This document shows positions 1 through 12,233 of a stretch of 64,000 nt of DNA, piece by piece (within the stretch, counting starts at the first letter, position 1; every line of letters starts with the position of its first letter). Position numbers and translations under genes: made by a program. Source of the stretch: Talpa occidentalis (taxonomy: Eukaryota > Chordata > Mammalia > Eulipotyphla > Talpidae); contig NW_023601104.1 of NCBI RefSeq assembly GCF_014898055.3, positions 82,381,106 through 82,445,105 on the forward strand, in the 5' to 3' direction. A model generated the notes under the pieces. That model ran no database searches, was not told the origin of the DNA, and was given only the letters and a program-made list of their open reading frames with translations.

Positions 1-395
1 CACCTATAAATCCCAATTTCAATATGAGGTGAACTAAATGGGATCAAACACATTTTGCTATGGAATCTCCCTTTATGGAAAACAGTTTGGTTTTGAAGGA
101 AAGACCAATTTTGAAAAGTAACTATACATATTCTTAAGATCACAAAGTGAGATTTTTCACACTACATTTTCTGGAATGCATTTGAGGGATGATCCCTGTG
201 GGATCGAGTGAGCTCTTAGAAAGCCCAAAGTTCATAGGATGATGCAAACGCATGAGGAGAGCTTTGCTTTGAGCAGAGCTATGGCATTGCTGAGTGACAA
301 ATTGCCTGATGAGCCTAGATTAGGGCAGGACAGGTAAAAGGGTTTTGACTGAAGTTGAGCAACGAGGGTAGAAGTGGCAACTGTAGTTTCTTTAT

Positions 396-445
396 GTGAG
401 GAATGATGTCATCAAGTGGTGTGAGGAATGATGTCATCTAGTGGT
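396..445. repeat. 25-bp tandem duplication, two copies
   Basis: The unit GTGAGGAATGATGTCATC plus seven more bases occurs at 396-420 and again at 421-445 with one mismatch (AAGTGGT versus TAGTGGT). The copies are directly adjacent. This is a simple local duplication. Confidence 0.95.
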
Positions 446-864
446 ATGCCACAAGTTCTACACCAGAAGCTAGTGACAAATGGATTAGGATAGGGTTAGT
501 GACTAATTCTTGCAAAAGCTGTTCAGTTATGAGGTGAGAATAAAAAGAAAGCAGTGGTAGTATAAATCATATAAAGCTACTTTTGTTCAGCACTGTGAGA
601 TTTCTCAGACTTTTCCATTGAACATCCCTCTTTGATACAGGAAAGCAAATTGGAACACTGACCCTCAGTCATCAGGAATTTTTTAAGGTCTTATAATTTA
701 TTATATAGTGTACTGGAATCAAGATGCAATTAATTCCCCCATTTAAATTCTCAAAGGAACTAAATTTTTCTTAAAGATCTCTAAAAGAAGAGGAATGGTG
801 ACTGACTGTATTGCACAGGTATACCTCTAGTGCCCAATGTAGTGATTATAAAATTTGTTGAATT

Positions 865-915
865 GGATGGATGGATGGATTGATGGGTGGATGGATGAAC
901 AAATGGAAGGATGGC
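865..915. repeat. (GGAT)n microsatellite, imperfect
   Basis: GGATGGATGGATGGAT is followed by interrupted units (TGATGGGTGGATGGATG), then degrades into AAATGGAAGGATGG. Confidence 0.9.
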
Positions 916-3019
916 TCGATGACTGAGCAACTAAATCTTTTCTTAGGTCGGTAGAATAAGTCAGGAGACTGAGAATAGTTTTATTGTCAATAGCTGATCT
1001 AGTTAGAATGAGTGAAAGAAAAATGTGTGAACTTAGTTTGACTCATCTGTTTTGTGGTTTTCATATTTCAGGATATGACCAGAATTCATTCACCTTGAAT
1101 GCAGTGTGAAGAATTCAGATTGCTATGGCTAGAGAAGATTCTGTAGTCATACCTGCATGGGCGGGATATGATCTGAAATTCTTCCAGCATATTGAAATAT
1201 GTTTTTCCACACAGTTGAAGGTGATGTGCCAGAGTTTTATAAAGTAGTCAGTGAAATTACTTCATTTCTGCCCTACATGAGTCATATTAACAGAGAAACT
1301 GTGAAGTTTATTAGGGACAGGTAAAGTCTGGTCTTACCTGTGACTTGCCCTCTTCCAAAATGTCAAGTGTCACATTTTAATAAAACCTCTGCAAGAATAA
1401 AAGCCTTTTGGGAAATGGAATTGAAACATGTAATTGGTTATTAATGACAAATTTATAGGTTATCTAAATTGAATAGCAAAAACAATTTTGCACACACTGT
1501 ATTATTTTTATTTTAGGGTAGCATTGTTTTATTTAGGGTAGCATTTTAGCTATGGCTAGAAGTAATATTGTTCCCTTCAGCAGAAAGATATCTATTGAAT
1601 ATTCTGTGCAGGAAACATACAGCCACACAATGAACTATCTTTTTGTCGATTTGCTGATCATCTTAATTTGCACTCAAACCTTCACTCAAGTAACTTTTCA
1701 CCTGAACTTTTCCTAAATTTTCAATTCTCAATTTTGTCATAGGCAAAAGTTAAGTTTCTTCTAATTTCTCTATATTCATTTTTAGTTCATATGCATAATT
1801 GAATTCTGGCTTTTGCATTGTATTACAATGACAAAATAATAATGAAAAATAAAATGTTAACAAGTTGTTTTAAACGTAAAAACTTAAAAATTTTTTTAAC
1901 TTAAATGATTTTTGTCTTTCCAAGTTCAAGCCACTAAATTAAATATAGTTCCAAAATTAAATGTTCCCTTTCTTCCATATTTTTGTCTTTAGAAAAGAAG
2001 TTATTTGCAAAAATTTGTACAAAAATAATCTTCTAAAACAAGCAATTTAGTTCATAAATGTTGAGCTGACAAGATTATGCTTTTTTTTTTAGCCAGTGAC
2101 AAGAAGTGTTTTTGAAATATCCCATTATGATGATGTATCTATTTAATTCTTTAATAGACCTGGTAATTTTTGTTTCATACATATAAGACTATTTTATCAA
2201 TTATACACATCTTATCTTCCCAGTGAATTTCTGTCAGTTATTATATGTAAAGCAGACAAATCAATAAAGATACAGAAATGTGAACAATACAATTAATAAG
2301 CATGGTCTAATGAGCACATTTTGTGAAGAAAACAATTAAAACAGACATTCTTCTCAACCTCTGTGGTAGATTGTGTTACTGTTTCCAATTAATTGATCTC
2401 CCACTTGTAAAAGTATCACTATCCCTACCAGGTCATGTCTTCTGATAGACTGAATATGTGCCACCCCTTCAGTGTCAGGACTGGCGTAGAAGCAAGCAAC
2501 CAGGTACAGTGTGGGCAGGCTGGCAGGCTTCCCAGCCCCCTGCAACTCTTTACACTCTTCCCTTTGGATTCTCTTTTGTCATCTCATGGTCCTGCCTCTC
2601 TATAGTCATTCATCCTTCCATAGCCATTCTCCACTGCCCTTGTAGCCTCAGCCTCCAGTCTAAGGTGTACACACTTACCCACATCCACACCCTGTAGCAT
2701 TACATATCAAAACTGTAGGGGAACAGCAAAAGGTATAACCTAATGAAAAAATTCAGTACTAAATATTTATAATACAAAATAAAATAGGGGAGGTGAATTA
2801 ATTGATTTTCCAATTTAATAAGTTAGAGAATGAATGACAAAATAATCACAGCACAAAGAAGAAAATAAAGATAATAGCAAACATCGATTAAGAAACAAAA
2901 GAATTCAGTCACAAAAGTTAGCTCTTTGGAAATGCCTAGTAAATAGACAAACCCTTGGCACAATTGATATAAGGTAATATCCACCTTAGCATTTTTGAGT
3001 AAAAAGGGGCTGTTACTTG

Positions 3020-3294
3020 GGGCCTCCTTGGTGGTGCAGCGGTTGAGCGCTGGGCTGTGAAGTTGCCCGCAGCCTCTGCAGCACTGGTTCGATGCCCGGC
3101 TGCTCCCCGGCCACGAGAGGAGGGTCCCACATGGCGCACAGACCTCTCCTGCCGCCCGCTGCTCCCCTCAGCAGTGTGCTTCGGTCCTTCTGCCTGCTCT
3201 GCTCCCCGCTCTGGCTCTAGTGAATTCTCTCACCCTCCCGCACTTCTGACTGTAACCAGTGCTTGTATAAATAAAATAAATAAATCTTTAAAAG
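3020..3294 (+). mobile_element. tRNA-derived SINE, type A
   Basis: Full-length copy. It starts GGGCCTCCTTGGTGGTGCAG, has a B-box-like GGTTCGATGCC near 3086, the type A block around CCACGAGAGGAGGG, and the tail ATAAATAAATC. The TSD AAAAAGGGGCTGTTAC lies at 3001-3016. It recurs after the A-rich tail around 3295-3315, with its G run expanded to nine. A frame read through it (3057-3347) is a by-product of the SINE. Confidence 0.93.
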
Positions 3295-3348
3295 AAAAAG
3301 GGGGGGGGCTGTTACAGCAGATAAGACACATACTTTCATTTAATTAAA

Positions 3349-3606
3349 ACAATATTTATTTATGCATACAAGAACTGGGGTATATATCAGAGTTGCAGGG
3401 GGTGAGATTAGTCACCAGAGAAAGTGGGGAGCAAAACAGTCAGATCTACTGAAATACACTGCTGAGGGGAGCAGCGGGCAAAACAGGAGAGGTCTGCTGT
3501 GCCATGTGGGTTGCTCCCTGGCTTGCTGGGGATTGAACTCGTGTGCGGTGACTGGAGATAGCTTGATAGCACTGTGTCTTTAACTCCTGTGTCACCAGGG
3601 AGGCCC
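3349..3606 (-). mobile_element. tRNA-derived SINE, type B, minus strand
   Basis: Read on the minus strand it runs from GGGCCTCCCTGGTGACACAG to a tail with TGCATAAATAAAT. The flanks show a diverged TSD: AAGACACATACTTTCA before and AAGACATATTCTTTCA after. It lies about 55 bp from the preceding SINE in the opposite orientation. Confidence 0.92.
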
Positions 3607-3622
3607 AAGACATATTCTTTCA

Positions 3623-5019
3623 GAAGCAAAAGTTAATTCTCTCAAGTTCACTGCAAATGAAATAAAAAACTTGTATCTTGCTAAAATCAACTCAGAAGAA
3701 AGAAAAAAAATCACACATAATTTCCGAAATTGGAGGAGTTACTAAAAATTATCCCATTAACCTACACAGATTAACAAATGGATTTGATTAAACAAACTTA
3801 GAAATTATTTTTAAGAAAAGAAAAGGGAATGTGTCTCAGATTACTCCATATGAGTTGCATATTTTTGACATCCAAACCAATGAGGAATAGTGTGAGAAAA
3901 GAAAATGTAAGATTCCATTTACTTACATTTAAGCTTGAGGAAAAAAAAAAAATCCTAAAAATATAAGCAACTTAAACTTGACAGAGAATAAAACCCACAC
4001 TTGACCTATGTTAGAACTATATTTTAATACTGGGTCCTTTATAAATCTGCATGGCCACAACATAACAGAAAGAGTCAAATAGATTTTGACATTATAATTA
4101 AAAATGAAAGAATGCAACTTCTAATAATAGGTGAATTTCAGCATTTACAAAAACATAAATTGGACAAAAATGAATGTAAGCTGTGTAAAACATGTAAAAA
4201 TTATGAAGTTATTGTCATAGTCATTGTCCTTGGCACAACTCGTGCTTATTTTAATACATAAATCATGTGCTACATATTGGATTGAGTTCTTTGTAGGCAT
4301 TCTTTTTTTTTTTTTTAATAATAAATTGAAATGACTATAATGCAAACTGAGAGAATGATGATCCTTAAAGATGACTTTATATGAGAGGTCTGTTATTTGT
4401 GTTTTGTCATGGAAAGACATTTATGAAAATGATTAAATATAAATTATATTCCCTGCAGGAAAAAAAAAATTATGAAGTTATTTAAAAAGTCATTTGATAG
4501 AAGATAACACCTGTGCATGGATTGACGTATTATAAAGATATCCCATCACTTTGTTATGACTTAACATAAGTACATCAAAATCAAAGCAGAATTTAGTATA
4601 CATATAACTATAAACACAAATTTATTATACTAAAATTTATTATACTAATTTTTGATGCAAACTAAAATGTAGAATTTGAAATATACCAAACTCTTTAAAA
4701 TTAAAATAATTCTCTATAAACTCAAATCTGTATATATTTAGAATTCACCACAAGAAGACTATCAAAATCATTGTGCATCATTAATAAAGAAAATATATCT
4801 TTCAATGATTTGAAGAATCAATAATGTAGGGGTATAGATTTTTTCCAAGATTTTATGGAAAAGAAAAGACTAACTTAGATGGCATCCTCAGTAAGATGAA
4901 GAGCATTGTAAGAAAACAGAAATCTCTGTATGAGGACATTATAACTGTGTTTTGTAGCAGGGATAATATCAAATACACAAACATGATTTAAGGGCCAAGT
5001 AGAAACACACCTACATTGG
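3623..5019. other. No gene recognised
   Basis: AT-rich DNA with short poly(A) and poly(T) runs. Some of it may be a very decayed L1, but I cannot align it with confidence. The minus-strand frames at 3929-4117 and 4145-4420 contain low-complexity residues and look like chance. Confidence 0.5.
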
Positions 5020-6480
5020 CAATTTGAGTGAAAGGTGGCATTTCAGAAAGTGAGAAGAGTCTTTTCAGTAAACATTTTGTAACAATTTGACATCCAGAGC
5101 TGGGAGGGGGAAAAGAATGTTCACCTCTACTTTACATCCCCAAATATCAATTCCATATGGACTAAAAGTCCAATTATAAAGGAGCACAAAATCTGTAATA
5201 TAATATCTATGAACTTCTTTAGAATATTATCTTGAAATATTTTTTCATCCTTTGGGATACAGAAAGATTTTATAAAATGTGCACACATGCACAAATGGCA
5301 AAGGGAAAAATAATGAATTTTATTATTTTTATATTTAGAATTTCAGTTCATGGAGAGGCACTGCCATTAAGAAAGAGGAGAATAGGGCCTCCCCAGGTGG
5401 TGCAGGCGGTTGAGCGCTGCGCTGTGAAGCTGTCTGCAGCCTCTGCAGCGCCGGTTCGATCCTGGCCGGCCTGTGAGGGTCCCACATGGCGCGCAGACCT
5501 CTCCTGTGTCACCCGCTGCTCCCCTCAGCAGTGTATTTCAGTCGCTCTCTCTGTTCTGTTCCCCACCCTGCCTCTGGTGAATCCTCTCACCCTCCCACAC
5601 ATCTAGTCTGTACCCCAGTTCTTGTATGCATAAATAAATCAATCTTTAAAAAAAAAAAGAAAGAGAATAAAGGTAAATCACATAGCTGAAGAGGAAATTT
5701 ACTAAATTTAACCAAAAATGTATCTAAAATATAAAAATAGTGCCTAATGCAATAAAAATGAAGGGACCAAATTGGAAAAAAGTACACATTTACAATGGGA
5801 ATAATATACATGATCAAAAGTTATATGAAAATGGACTGAATATTATTTGTAATAAGGAAAATGCAAACTTAAACCATGACATATCACTATTCTTTCACTA
5901 GAATAGCTAACATCATTAACAGAAACAAAACAAAAACTTGTGAAAATATAATTCTTATGGGTATACAAATTGGTTCATTTACTTCAGCACTTATCTATTA
6001 AACTTTAGCATATGTGTCCCTCCTGATCCCTAAATTTCAGTCCCAGTGTTTCTTTAGAGAAATGTGCATGTCTAAGAATAGTCTCCAACATTTCATGGAG
6101 ATGCTATTTTTAGTAGTTCCAAACTGGAAACAACTCAAGTTTCCATAAAATAAACTGATTATGGTATTTGTTTTTACAGTGAAATACTATAAAGAAATAA
6201 AAATGAATGAACTGTACGTATATGTTGCAAAATGGATGAATCTTAAGAAATCAGGCAGAAAATAATGCTATGTATTTCCACTAATGTCATTATCAATAAA
6301 AGTAGCACTTTGGTTACCTTTGGGGAGAAGATTGTAGTTGAGAAGAGGCTTTGAGGAGACTTCTGGGGAGGCTATGTTCTGTTTCTTACTGTTATTATTA
6401 CAACATTTTATGCAACTGCACAATTACATTTTATGTAGTTTTCTGTAAGTGTATTATATCTTGCAGTAAGATAATGGCTT
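5020..6480 (+). mobile_element. Old L1 LINE fragment, ORF2 3' region, sense, with SINE insertion
   Basis: Recognisable L1 ORF2-derived text includes 'CAATTCCATATGGACTAAA' near 5150, and the C-terminal stretch near 6110-6250 ('GTTCCAAACTGGAAACAACT', then 'GAAATACTATAAAGAAATAA' and 'GCAAAATGGATGAATCTTAA'). 'GGTTACCTTTGGGGAGAAG' in the 3' UTR follows near 6313. The reading frame is destroyed by stops and indels. A type B/C SINE interrupts it at 5385-5657. Divergence suggests an ancient L1M-grade copy. Confidence 0.75.
5385..5657 (+). mobile_element. tRNA-derived SINE, type B/C, inside L1
   Basis: It starts GGGCCTCCCCAGGTGGTGCA, with a B box GGTTCGATCC near 5453 and the tail TGCATAAATAAATCAATC. 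The TSD is AAGAAAGAGGAGAATA before and AAGAAAGAGAATA after. CpGs remain in the CATGGCGCGCAG block. The frame 5232-5606 runs from L1 debris into this SINE and is not a gene. Confidence 0.93.
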
Positions 6481-6844
6481 AGAAAATGTGCATAAACTTA
6501 TAAATTGGGAAGAAGATGGAAAATTGTTTTAAAAGTATATTTAGGAGAAGCAGATACAAAGACTTACATTGATATACTAGTAATTAACACAATATGGGGT
6601 TTATGTAGGGAAGGAAACATAGGCCAATTTAATGAACTAGAGAACTGGTAAGTATGCTCACATAATGACAAGTTTGTGTGTGTGTGCACATGGCTGTATG
6701 CAATACATTCCTTCTCAGTAATTTCCTATGAAAAATACTATCTATAATATAAGAGAAGTAGCAAATGAAATTACTGATTTCAATAGAAAGTTACGGAGGA
6801 GTATATTGATCAAAAACGTAGATAAAAATATATTATGCATATAT

Positions 6845-6885
6845 TAAAAATAGTTCTCTAGCTAGCTAAAAATAGTTCTCTAGCT
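6845..6885. repeat. 19-bp near-tandem duplication
   Basis: TAAAAATAGTTCTCTAGCT is found at 6845-6863 and again, identical, at 6867-6885, with AGC between them (period 22). Confidence 0.95.
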
Positions 6886-6889
6886 GGAT

Positions 6890-7690
6890 TAAGTATTTAA
6901 ATATCAAGAGAAAAATCTTGAAACTTGTAAAAATAGAAAAACATCTTCCTCACCTCAAGATATGGCAGGATTTCTTAGGCAAACATAAAAAAGTCTTAAC
7001 CATAACTACAAAGATTAATACCTTTGATTATATTAATATTAGATAGTTTGTCTCATCAAAAGACACCTTTAAAAATGTGAAAAGATAATCTGAAAACCAG
7101 AAGAAAATGTTTGCAGCACATTTAATCAACAAAGGATTTTTGCATATCAATAAAGGAAGGTCAAAAATAGTATACTTAAACTTGTACATAATAGCTATAT
7201 AAGTAAACATCAATCTCATTAGTAAGCAGGAACATGTAAATCAAAGACATACCAAGTAACCATTCTACAATCATTTGACTGGAAAAAACTAGATCTAGCA
7301 ATATCAAATGTCAAAGTGCTATCTCATTCATTGTTGGTGAAATAATGAATCAGTACAGTCAATTGAGAAAACAACAGCATTTTTATAAAGTTGAATATTC
7401 ACATAAATTTTGACTCACCAAGTTCAAGCTCAAGGTAAATTTTAGCTTATGTACATAGGCAGTACTATCAAAAAAATTCATAGTATTTTCTATTCACAAG
7501 AAATAAATGATCTCAATGGAAAACAGTTTAAAGATTATAGTACAGTGGGATATTACACTGTAGTGAAAAATAAAGGAATGCCAACTAAACAAAGGATAGA
7601 TTTGAAAATGATATTTGGAAGCCTTTGAAATTTAAAAAAGCAAGTTAAAGAAAAAGATGCATTTTATAGTTTTTATGAAATTTTATTTGT
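6890..7690 (+). mobile_element. Second old L1 fragment, ORF2 3' region, sense
   Basis: Decayed L1 ORF2 text includes the stretch around 7050-7110 (CATCAAAAGACACC, then GAAAAGATAATCTGAAAACC), 'GGATTTTTGCATATCAATAA' near 7134, 'CATTGTTGGTGAAATAATGA' near 7329, and 'GGGATATTACACTGTAGTGA' near 7548. It covers the same part of ORF2 as the fragment upstream, so the two are separate insertions or a duplication. No intact frame remains. Confidence 0.7.
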
Positions 7691-7830
7691 TTTAGGTATA
7701 TTTGTGTGTGTATACATATGTATATGGCAAATATGTATTGGGATATAATACACTGTATACACTATGTGGCATTCACATATATACCTATGTGTACATATAT
7801 GTGTGTGTGTGTGTGAGAGAGAGAGATAAA
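7691..7830. repeat. TG/TA-rich low-complexity tract ending in (TG)n(GA)n
   Basis: Mixed GTGTGTGTATACATATG-type sequence ends in TGTGTGTGTGTGTG followed by AGAGAGAGAGA near 7800-7827. Frames on both strands here (7673-7861 and 7702-7884) are produced by the repeat. Confidence 0.85.
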
Positions 7831-8290
7831 TACAAAATTCAAGTGATAAAAACAATTTCATGTGATAAACACAAAGTTCACTGAAGTTGGGGGTGGAATA
7901 TAAGGGCAGGAATTGCTAGTAAGTGTCCTGACTTTGAGGACTTTCATATGGATCTACTACTTTATATGTGAGATGTTTGCTTGAATGTTCATCAGTTCAG
8001 GTGCAACTTTATAAACTGAGGTGAGATCATTGTGAATTGTTTTCTTATTCTGTGAGAATCAGCTGACTTTCTCAATCTCTTTTCCATAACATGACTTTGA
8101 AACCTGATACTGTTTTTGGTTGAAGTGGGCTAAACTTCTTTGACAGCAATTATACAGTTCCTGACATGTGGTAACTGGGACTGGGATTGTCTCCAGGCAA
8201 AGTTTTAACAGGAGGCTTTGTACTGCTAATGCTGCCTCAGGTCATTTCCACTGCATTTTCCTATTACCTTCCTAGCTCAGAACAGGTAAC

Positions 8291-8323
8291 ATTTTTTTTT
8301 TGTTTGTTTGTTTGTTTTTTTCC
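8291..8323. repeat. Poly(T)/(TTTG)n repeat
   Basis: A T run followed by TTTGTTTGTTTGTTTG and another T run. This could be the remnant tail of a minus-strand retroelement, but no body is recognisable to its right. Confidence 0.8.
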
Positions 8324-8408
8324 CTAAGAAAAGAGACTCAATAATATTCCAAATTGGGAACTGGAGTGAATATTGTTGTTATTAAGATACAGATATAGAT
8401 AAAATATT

Positions 8409-8422
8409 GGGGGGGGGGAGAG

Positions 8423-8455
<33 letters not shown>
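8409..8455. repeat. G run followed by (GA)n microsatellite
   Basis: About ten G's, then GAGAGAAAAGAGAGAGAGAG continuing to 8455. The frame at 8407-8649 starts in this repeat (peptide RERERERERE) and is an artefact of it. Confidence 0.95.
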
Positions 8456-8456
<1 letters not shown>

Positions 8457-9793
8457 ATCGGTGATAGTCATTCTAGGAATTTTAGAAAGTTTGAAAGTAA
8501 ATTCAGCACATAATTACAATTTATTAGGTAAATTTTCTCAAATCCCATCTTTATTCGTTTCTCAACTTAGGATCAACTCACAGTCTACTTTGTTCAACAT
8601 TGTAATTATACTTGAATTTCCCAGATTTAAACACAAAAATGGGAAATAATAAAACCAAAAGATGCATTCTCAGAAATAATATTAGGAAAATAAAGAGAAA
8701 CTATTTTTCAAATAGATTTTTATAGTCTCTAAGTCATATTCTACATTGGTTCCAAGAAGAAAGTAATATTGACCTCTTCAACAAGTATTTTTTTCTCCTT
8801 AAAAATAACTCATTACATTTGGAGATTAAATTTTTGACACAAAATTTCTTTGTGCCAATAACCCTTTGCTAGCATATCATGCTTGTCAAAATCAATAATT
8901 TATTTATTTGCAAGGAATCCTTCAGTGTAAATAGCAAAAGGTCTTGCTAAAATTCTTATTAGAAGAGGAGCTGAGAATATTAATACTCACCTAATCCTTG
9001 TGTAATCCTTATGAAGGTAATTTAATCTTTTTCACACAGTATCCTTAACTCTGAGATTAGCTATGATGGGATAAAGAGCAAGATGACATCTCTTTATAAT
9101 TAATACTTACCATCTGGGGAGGAATAAAAAGGATTACTCAGCATCTTCATTGTCTTGCTAATCATTCCTGTCTCATCAAAGAAGTATCAGCAGGTATTGA
9201 CTGCAACCCTTTAGGACTTCAGAACCCTCAGAACCTATGGAAACTGATTATAACATTGGACAATGTGATACTCAGTCATTTAATGGGATAATTAGGATTT
9301 CATCTGATATACAGGTGTTGCCACTTACCATCTTGTTCTGCATTGAGACTCATCACGACTCATTGAGAATTGCAATACCCTGAGGTTCTTGGGAAAATAA
9401 TACTTTTGGAAAATTAAAATGTTGTGGCACATCTAAATATCTCAGTTTGGAATTCCAGAATTCTCTGAATAACAACTGAGGTTTTGTTACATAACAAAAT
9501 TCAGAAAATTATAACAATTTTCTAAATAATAATTGAGGTTTCAGGCTCTAGTTACATTTAGTCAAAAATGTGGTAGCATACCTCTGAAGAAGTATGAATT
9601 TATATTCTTAAATCATATACAATATTGTCAACTAACAGTACCTTAATAAAAATGATACAATTTAACAAAAAGTATGTGACTATTTACCATACCACAAATT
9701 ATGGCTGATGAAATGCATATGGTCTCCCAACAAACTGGACAATCACCTACAATTTTCATCAATCGCATCCAGATTTCCAAAATCACTGCTCAG

Positions 9794-9824
<31 letters not shown>

Positions 9825-9827
9825 TAT
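9794..9827. repeat. (TTTTG)n microsatellite
   Basis: Five or so TTTTG units followed by a T run. Confidence 0.92.
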
Positions 9828-10924
9828 TCATAAAAATCATTATTGGTTGCAAAAAAAATGACTAAATCTCCTGAGATAAATGACTTTAGAAGTCAGGGAT
9901 ATTATCTATTGCCCACACCCCTGGTACAGGCTCAGATGGTGTTCCTTCTTTACTAACTATTGTTTTGACTATGTGAACTCACAACATAATTATGCGTTAG
10001 CTTCACTGGGAAGGTGTTATTGAAACTAGATGAATACATATTCTAAAATATATTGTAATATTAATTATGCCCAATCTTTATACATTCATCAAAGAGAGTA
10101 TTAAAATCTAAAGCAGAAAATTTAAAGTTAAGGTAGAAAAAAAAATTAAAGGGAGATAATTTAAAACAGAATAAAAACATTAAAAGACCTAAAAACTGAG
10201 TCAAAACACTATTGTCTTTCATGTTGAGAAATATGCATTAAGAGGGATACTGCCCAATGCTGCTTGGATCAAGTAGTCTGGGCTATTTAAATGGAATCGT
10301 TAAAGGAACAGATTCTTGTCCCTTTAAATGTGTGCTTTACTAACTTAAGTAATTGGAGGGCCATTCAATTGGAGGGCCAGTCGGCTCATACCATTACATT
10401 CACTAGTTCTGCTTCAGAGGGCTCCGTATCCTGGCAAATTTATCAATACATCACAGTGATGTCTTTATCCTTGGATCCAAGAGGAGTAGGAAAGGGTTGG
10501 GGAAAAAAAGCCTACACTCTATTCCCTAATTGAACCTCTGTCTTCCTATAAATGAGCTTCTTTTTTGTTTTAAAAAGCTTGCATGGCACTATGTCTAATT
10601 TAATCAGCTTCAATCAGTTTGCTAAGTAAAGCAGAAATCAGAATGCAGAGCAGTATAAACTTTCCCTACTTGATAATAAAGCAGCAAGGAGATTTCCACT
10701 GTAGTTTGGCAATAGCTAAGCAGAGTCAGATTCCATTTTTTACAGATAAGAAGAAAACCACTATGTAGAAAGATTTGGACATTCCAATTTAAAAGACATG
10801 GAAGATTTTTCTAATTTCTTGGTGTCCAGCATGGTTTAGTGAATCTTCACAACTTCAGCTCAAAAGAAGACAAATATTCTGCAACCTCAATAGGTAAGTG
10901 GCATGGGGCTTTTCTAGTGGTATT

Positions 10925-11095
10925 ATAGCATTGTGGCTGAAAACATGAATGTGTCTTGAAGATGACACTCATGTTATCATGGACCACATACTTAAGATCT
11001 CTTAACCTAGACTTTCCTAAAATAAAGATAATAGTATTGCCTCATTGGATGTTTAAATAAGGACCTATATAGATTACACAGGAAAACAGCAGCCT
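10925..11095 (+). mobile_element. Probable MIR SINE remnant, sense
   Basis: The order of motifs resembles MIR. A head-like part 'GCATTGTGGCTGAAAACATG' is followed by 'ATCTCTTAACCTAGACTTTC' and then 'AAAATAAAGATAATAGTATT' and 'GCCTCATTGGATG', matching the MIR core (TTAACCTCTCTGAGCCTCAG...GATAATAATAG...CTCATAGGGTTG). It is heavily diverged. Confidence 0.55.
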
Positions 11096-11099
11096 CTAT

Positions 11100-11885
11100 A
11101 ATGAATACTTGTCACTTTGTCTTAGTATTCCTTCCTCCCAATTAAAATTAGAGGCACAAGTATTTGTGGGGCTGTAACTCCCCTACCTCTTGGCATCATC
11201 CGTCATTCTGAAGTTTGGGCATGTAAAGCAAGTATGAAGCAAGCCCTTCATATTCTCTCCCTAAAATTGATCCATAACTACTGGGAAGAAAGAAGTGTTT
11301 CCACTGTACTTCACTTGTTGAAATGGGGCTATACTCTGAGGCTGTTGATAATTATAGTCCCATCAAAAGAACCAGACTTACACAAAGGGAAATCAAGATG
11401 AAAGATGGGTCATTGTGGTTGGGCAGAAAGTGAGAGGTTTCATTATAATTTTAGTTCTTGTCTCTAGCTGTACTTGAAGCTATGTCTTCCCTTAGAATTA
11501 TCAGTTATATCAACTAAAAGTCTTCACACTTTACATTGCTTAAGTTAATGTCACTAGGGTTCTGACACTGGCAATTGGAAGTCAGTCCCCATTGAACATT
11601 TTTGGGCTTCCTTGGCATTCTACTGTAAATCTTCAGCCATGTTTTCATGTGTAATTAGAAAGACTGTGGAAAAAATATCTCTCTACTCATCACAGTTAAC
11701 ATTGGTTAATGGGACAACAAACAGAAAACTTCTGTCTATGAACTGCTTTAAAAATAAGGTGGTAGATTACTTTGTTCATTTCAATTATGAGAACAATTGT
11801 GATTTTTTAGGTGCATATGACCCAGAAAATGGTGACTATGGTACTTCTTGTTAAATATTGTCATTTCTGGGAACTAGCAAAGCTT
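11100..11885. other. No gene recognised
   Basis: Unassigned. A plus frame at 11612-11854 (80 residues) has no start context, domain or composition that I recognise, and its length is within chance for AT-rich DNA. Confidence 0.5.
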
Positions 11886-11889
11886 TGTG

Positions 11890-12060
11890 TAAATACCTAT
11901 TTTGTCACTCACTAAATTTTGATTCTGATAAAGCTATTTAACCTATTAAAACTTTATTTCCATTTCTGCATAATGTGGAATTGAATAATCTCCAACTCCT
12001 AAAGTTGTTATATCAATAATGGAGAAAATACATGTGCATAGCTTAGCTAGTTTAGGAGGC
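11890..12060 (+). mobile_element. Probable MIR remnant, sense, weak
   Basis: 'GATAAAGCTATTTAACCTAT', 'TTTATTTCCATTTCTGCATA' and 'AATGTGGAATTGAATAATCT' follow the order of the MIR core (TTAACCT...TTTCCTCATCTGTAAAATGGGGATAAT), at high divergence. Confidence 0.45.
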
Positions 12061-12196
12061 AGACAATATCCTCAATAAAGGAGAACTAACCCATTGTTCT
12101 TTCAAAAGCCATTAACTCACTTTGGCTTATCAACCCTCTCTTTGGGGGTTAGTTAACCAGGAACAATTTTCTTGCTTTTGGGAGTGGTCCTGGGTT

Positions 12197-12198
<2 letters not shown>

Positions 12199-12231
<33 letters not shown>
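12199..12231. repeat. (TA)n microsatellite, about 16 units
   Basis: Uninterrupted TA dinucleotides, followed by TTACTAAAAA. Confidence 0.97.

Positions 12232-12233
<2 letters not shown>

Larger units (their letters stand above)
1..2999. other. No gene recognised; unassigned AT-rich DNA
   Basis: No open frame of convincing length, no repeat family that I can name, and no structural RNA. It holds a 25-bp tandem duplication and a GGAT microsatellite, listed separately. Short frames at 2354-2545 (minus) and 2458-2697 (plus) overlap on opposite strands and look like chance frames. Confidence 0.6.
7900..10920. other. No gene recognised; several microsatellites
   Basis: Unassigned AT-rich DNA. It includes a GA microsatellite, TTTG and TTTTG repeats (listed separately), and a frame at 10291-10533 with no recognisable protein features. 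Confidence 0.5.

Noticed and set aside
7673..7884. Overlapping frames on both strands with repeated Tyr/Thr/His residues
   Set aside because: They arise from the TG/TA low-complexity tract.
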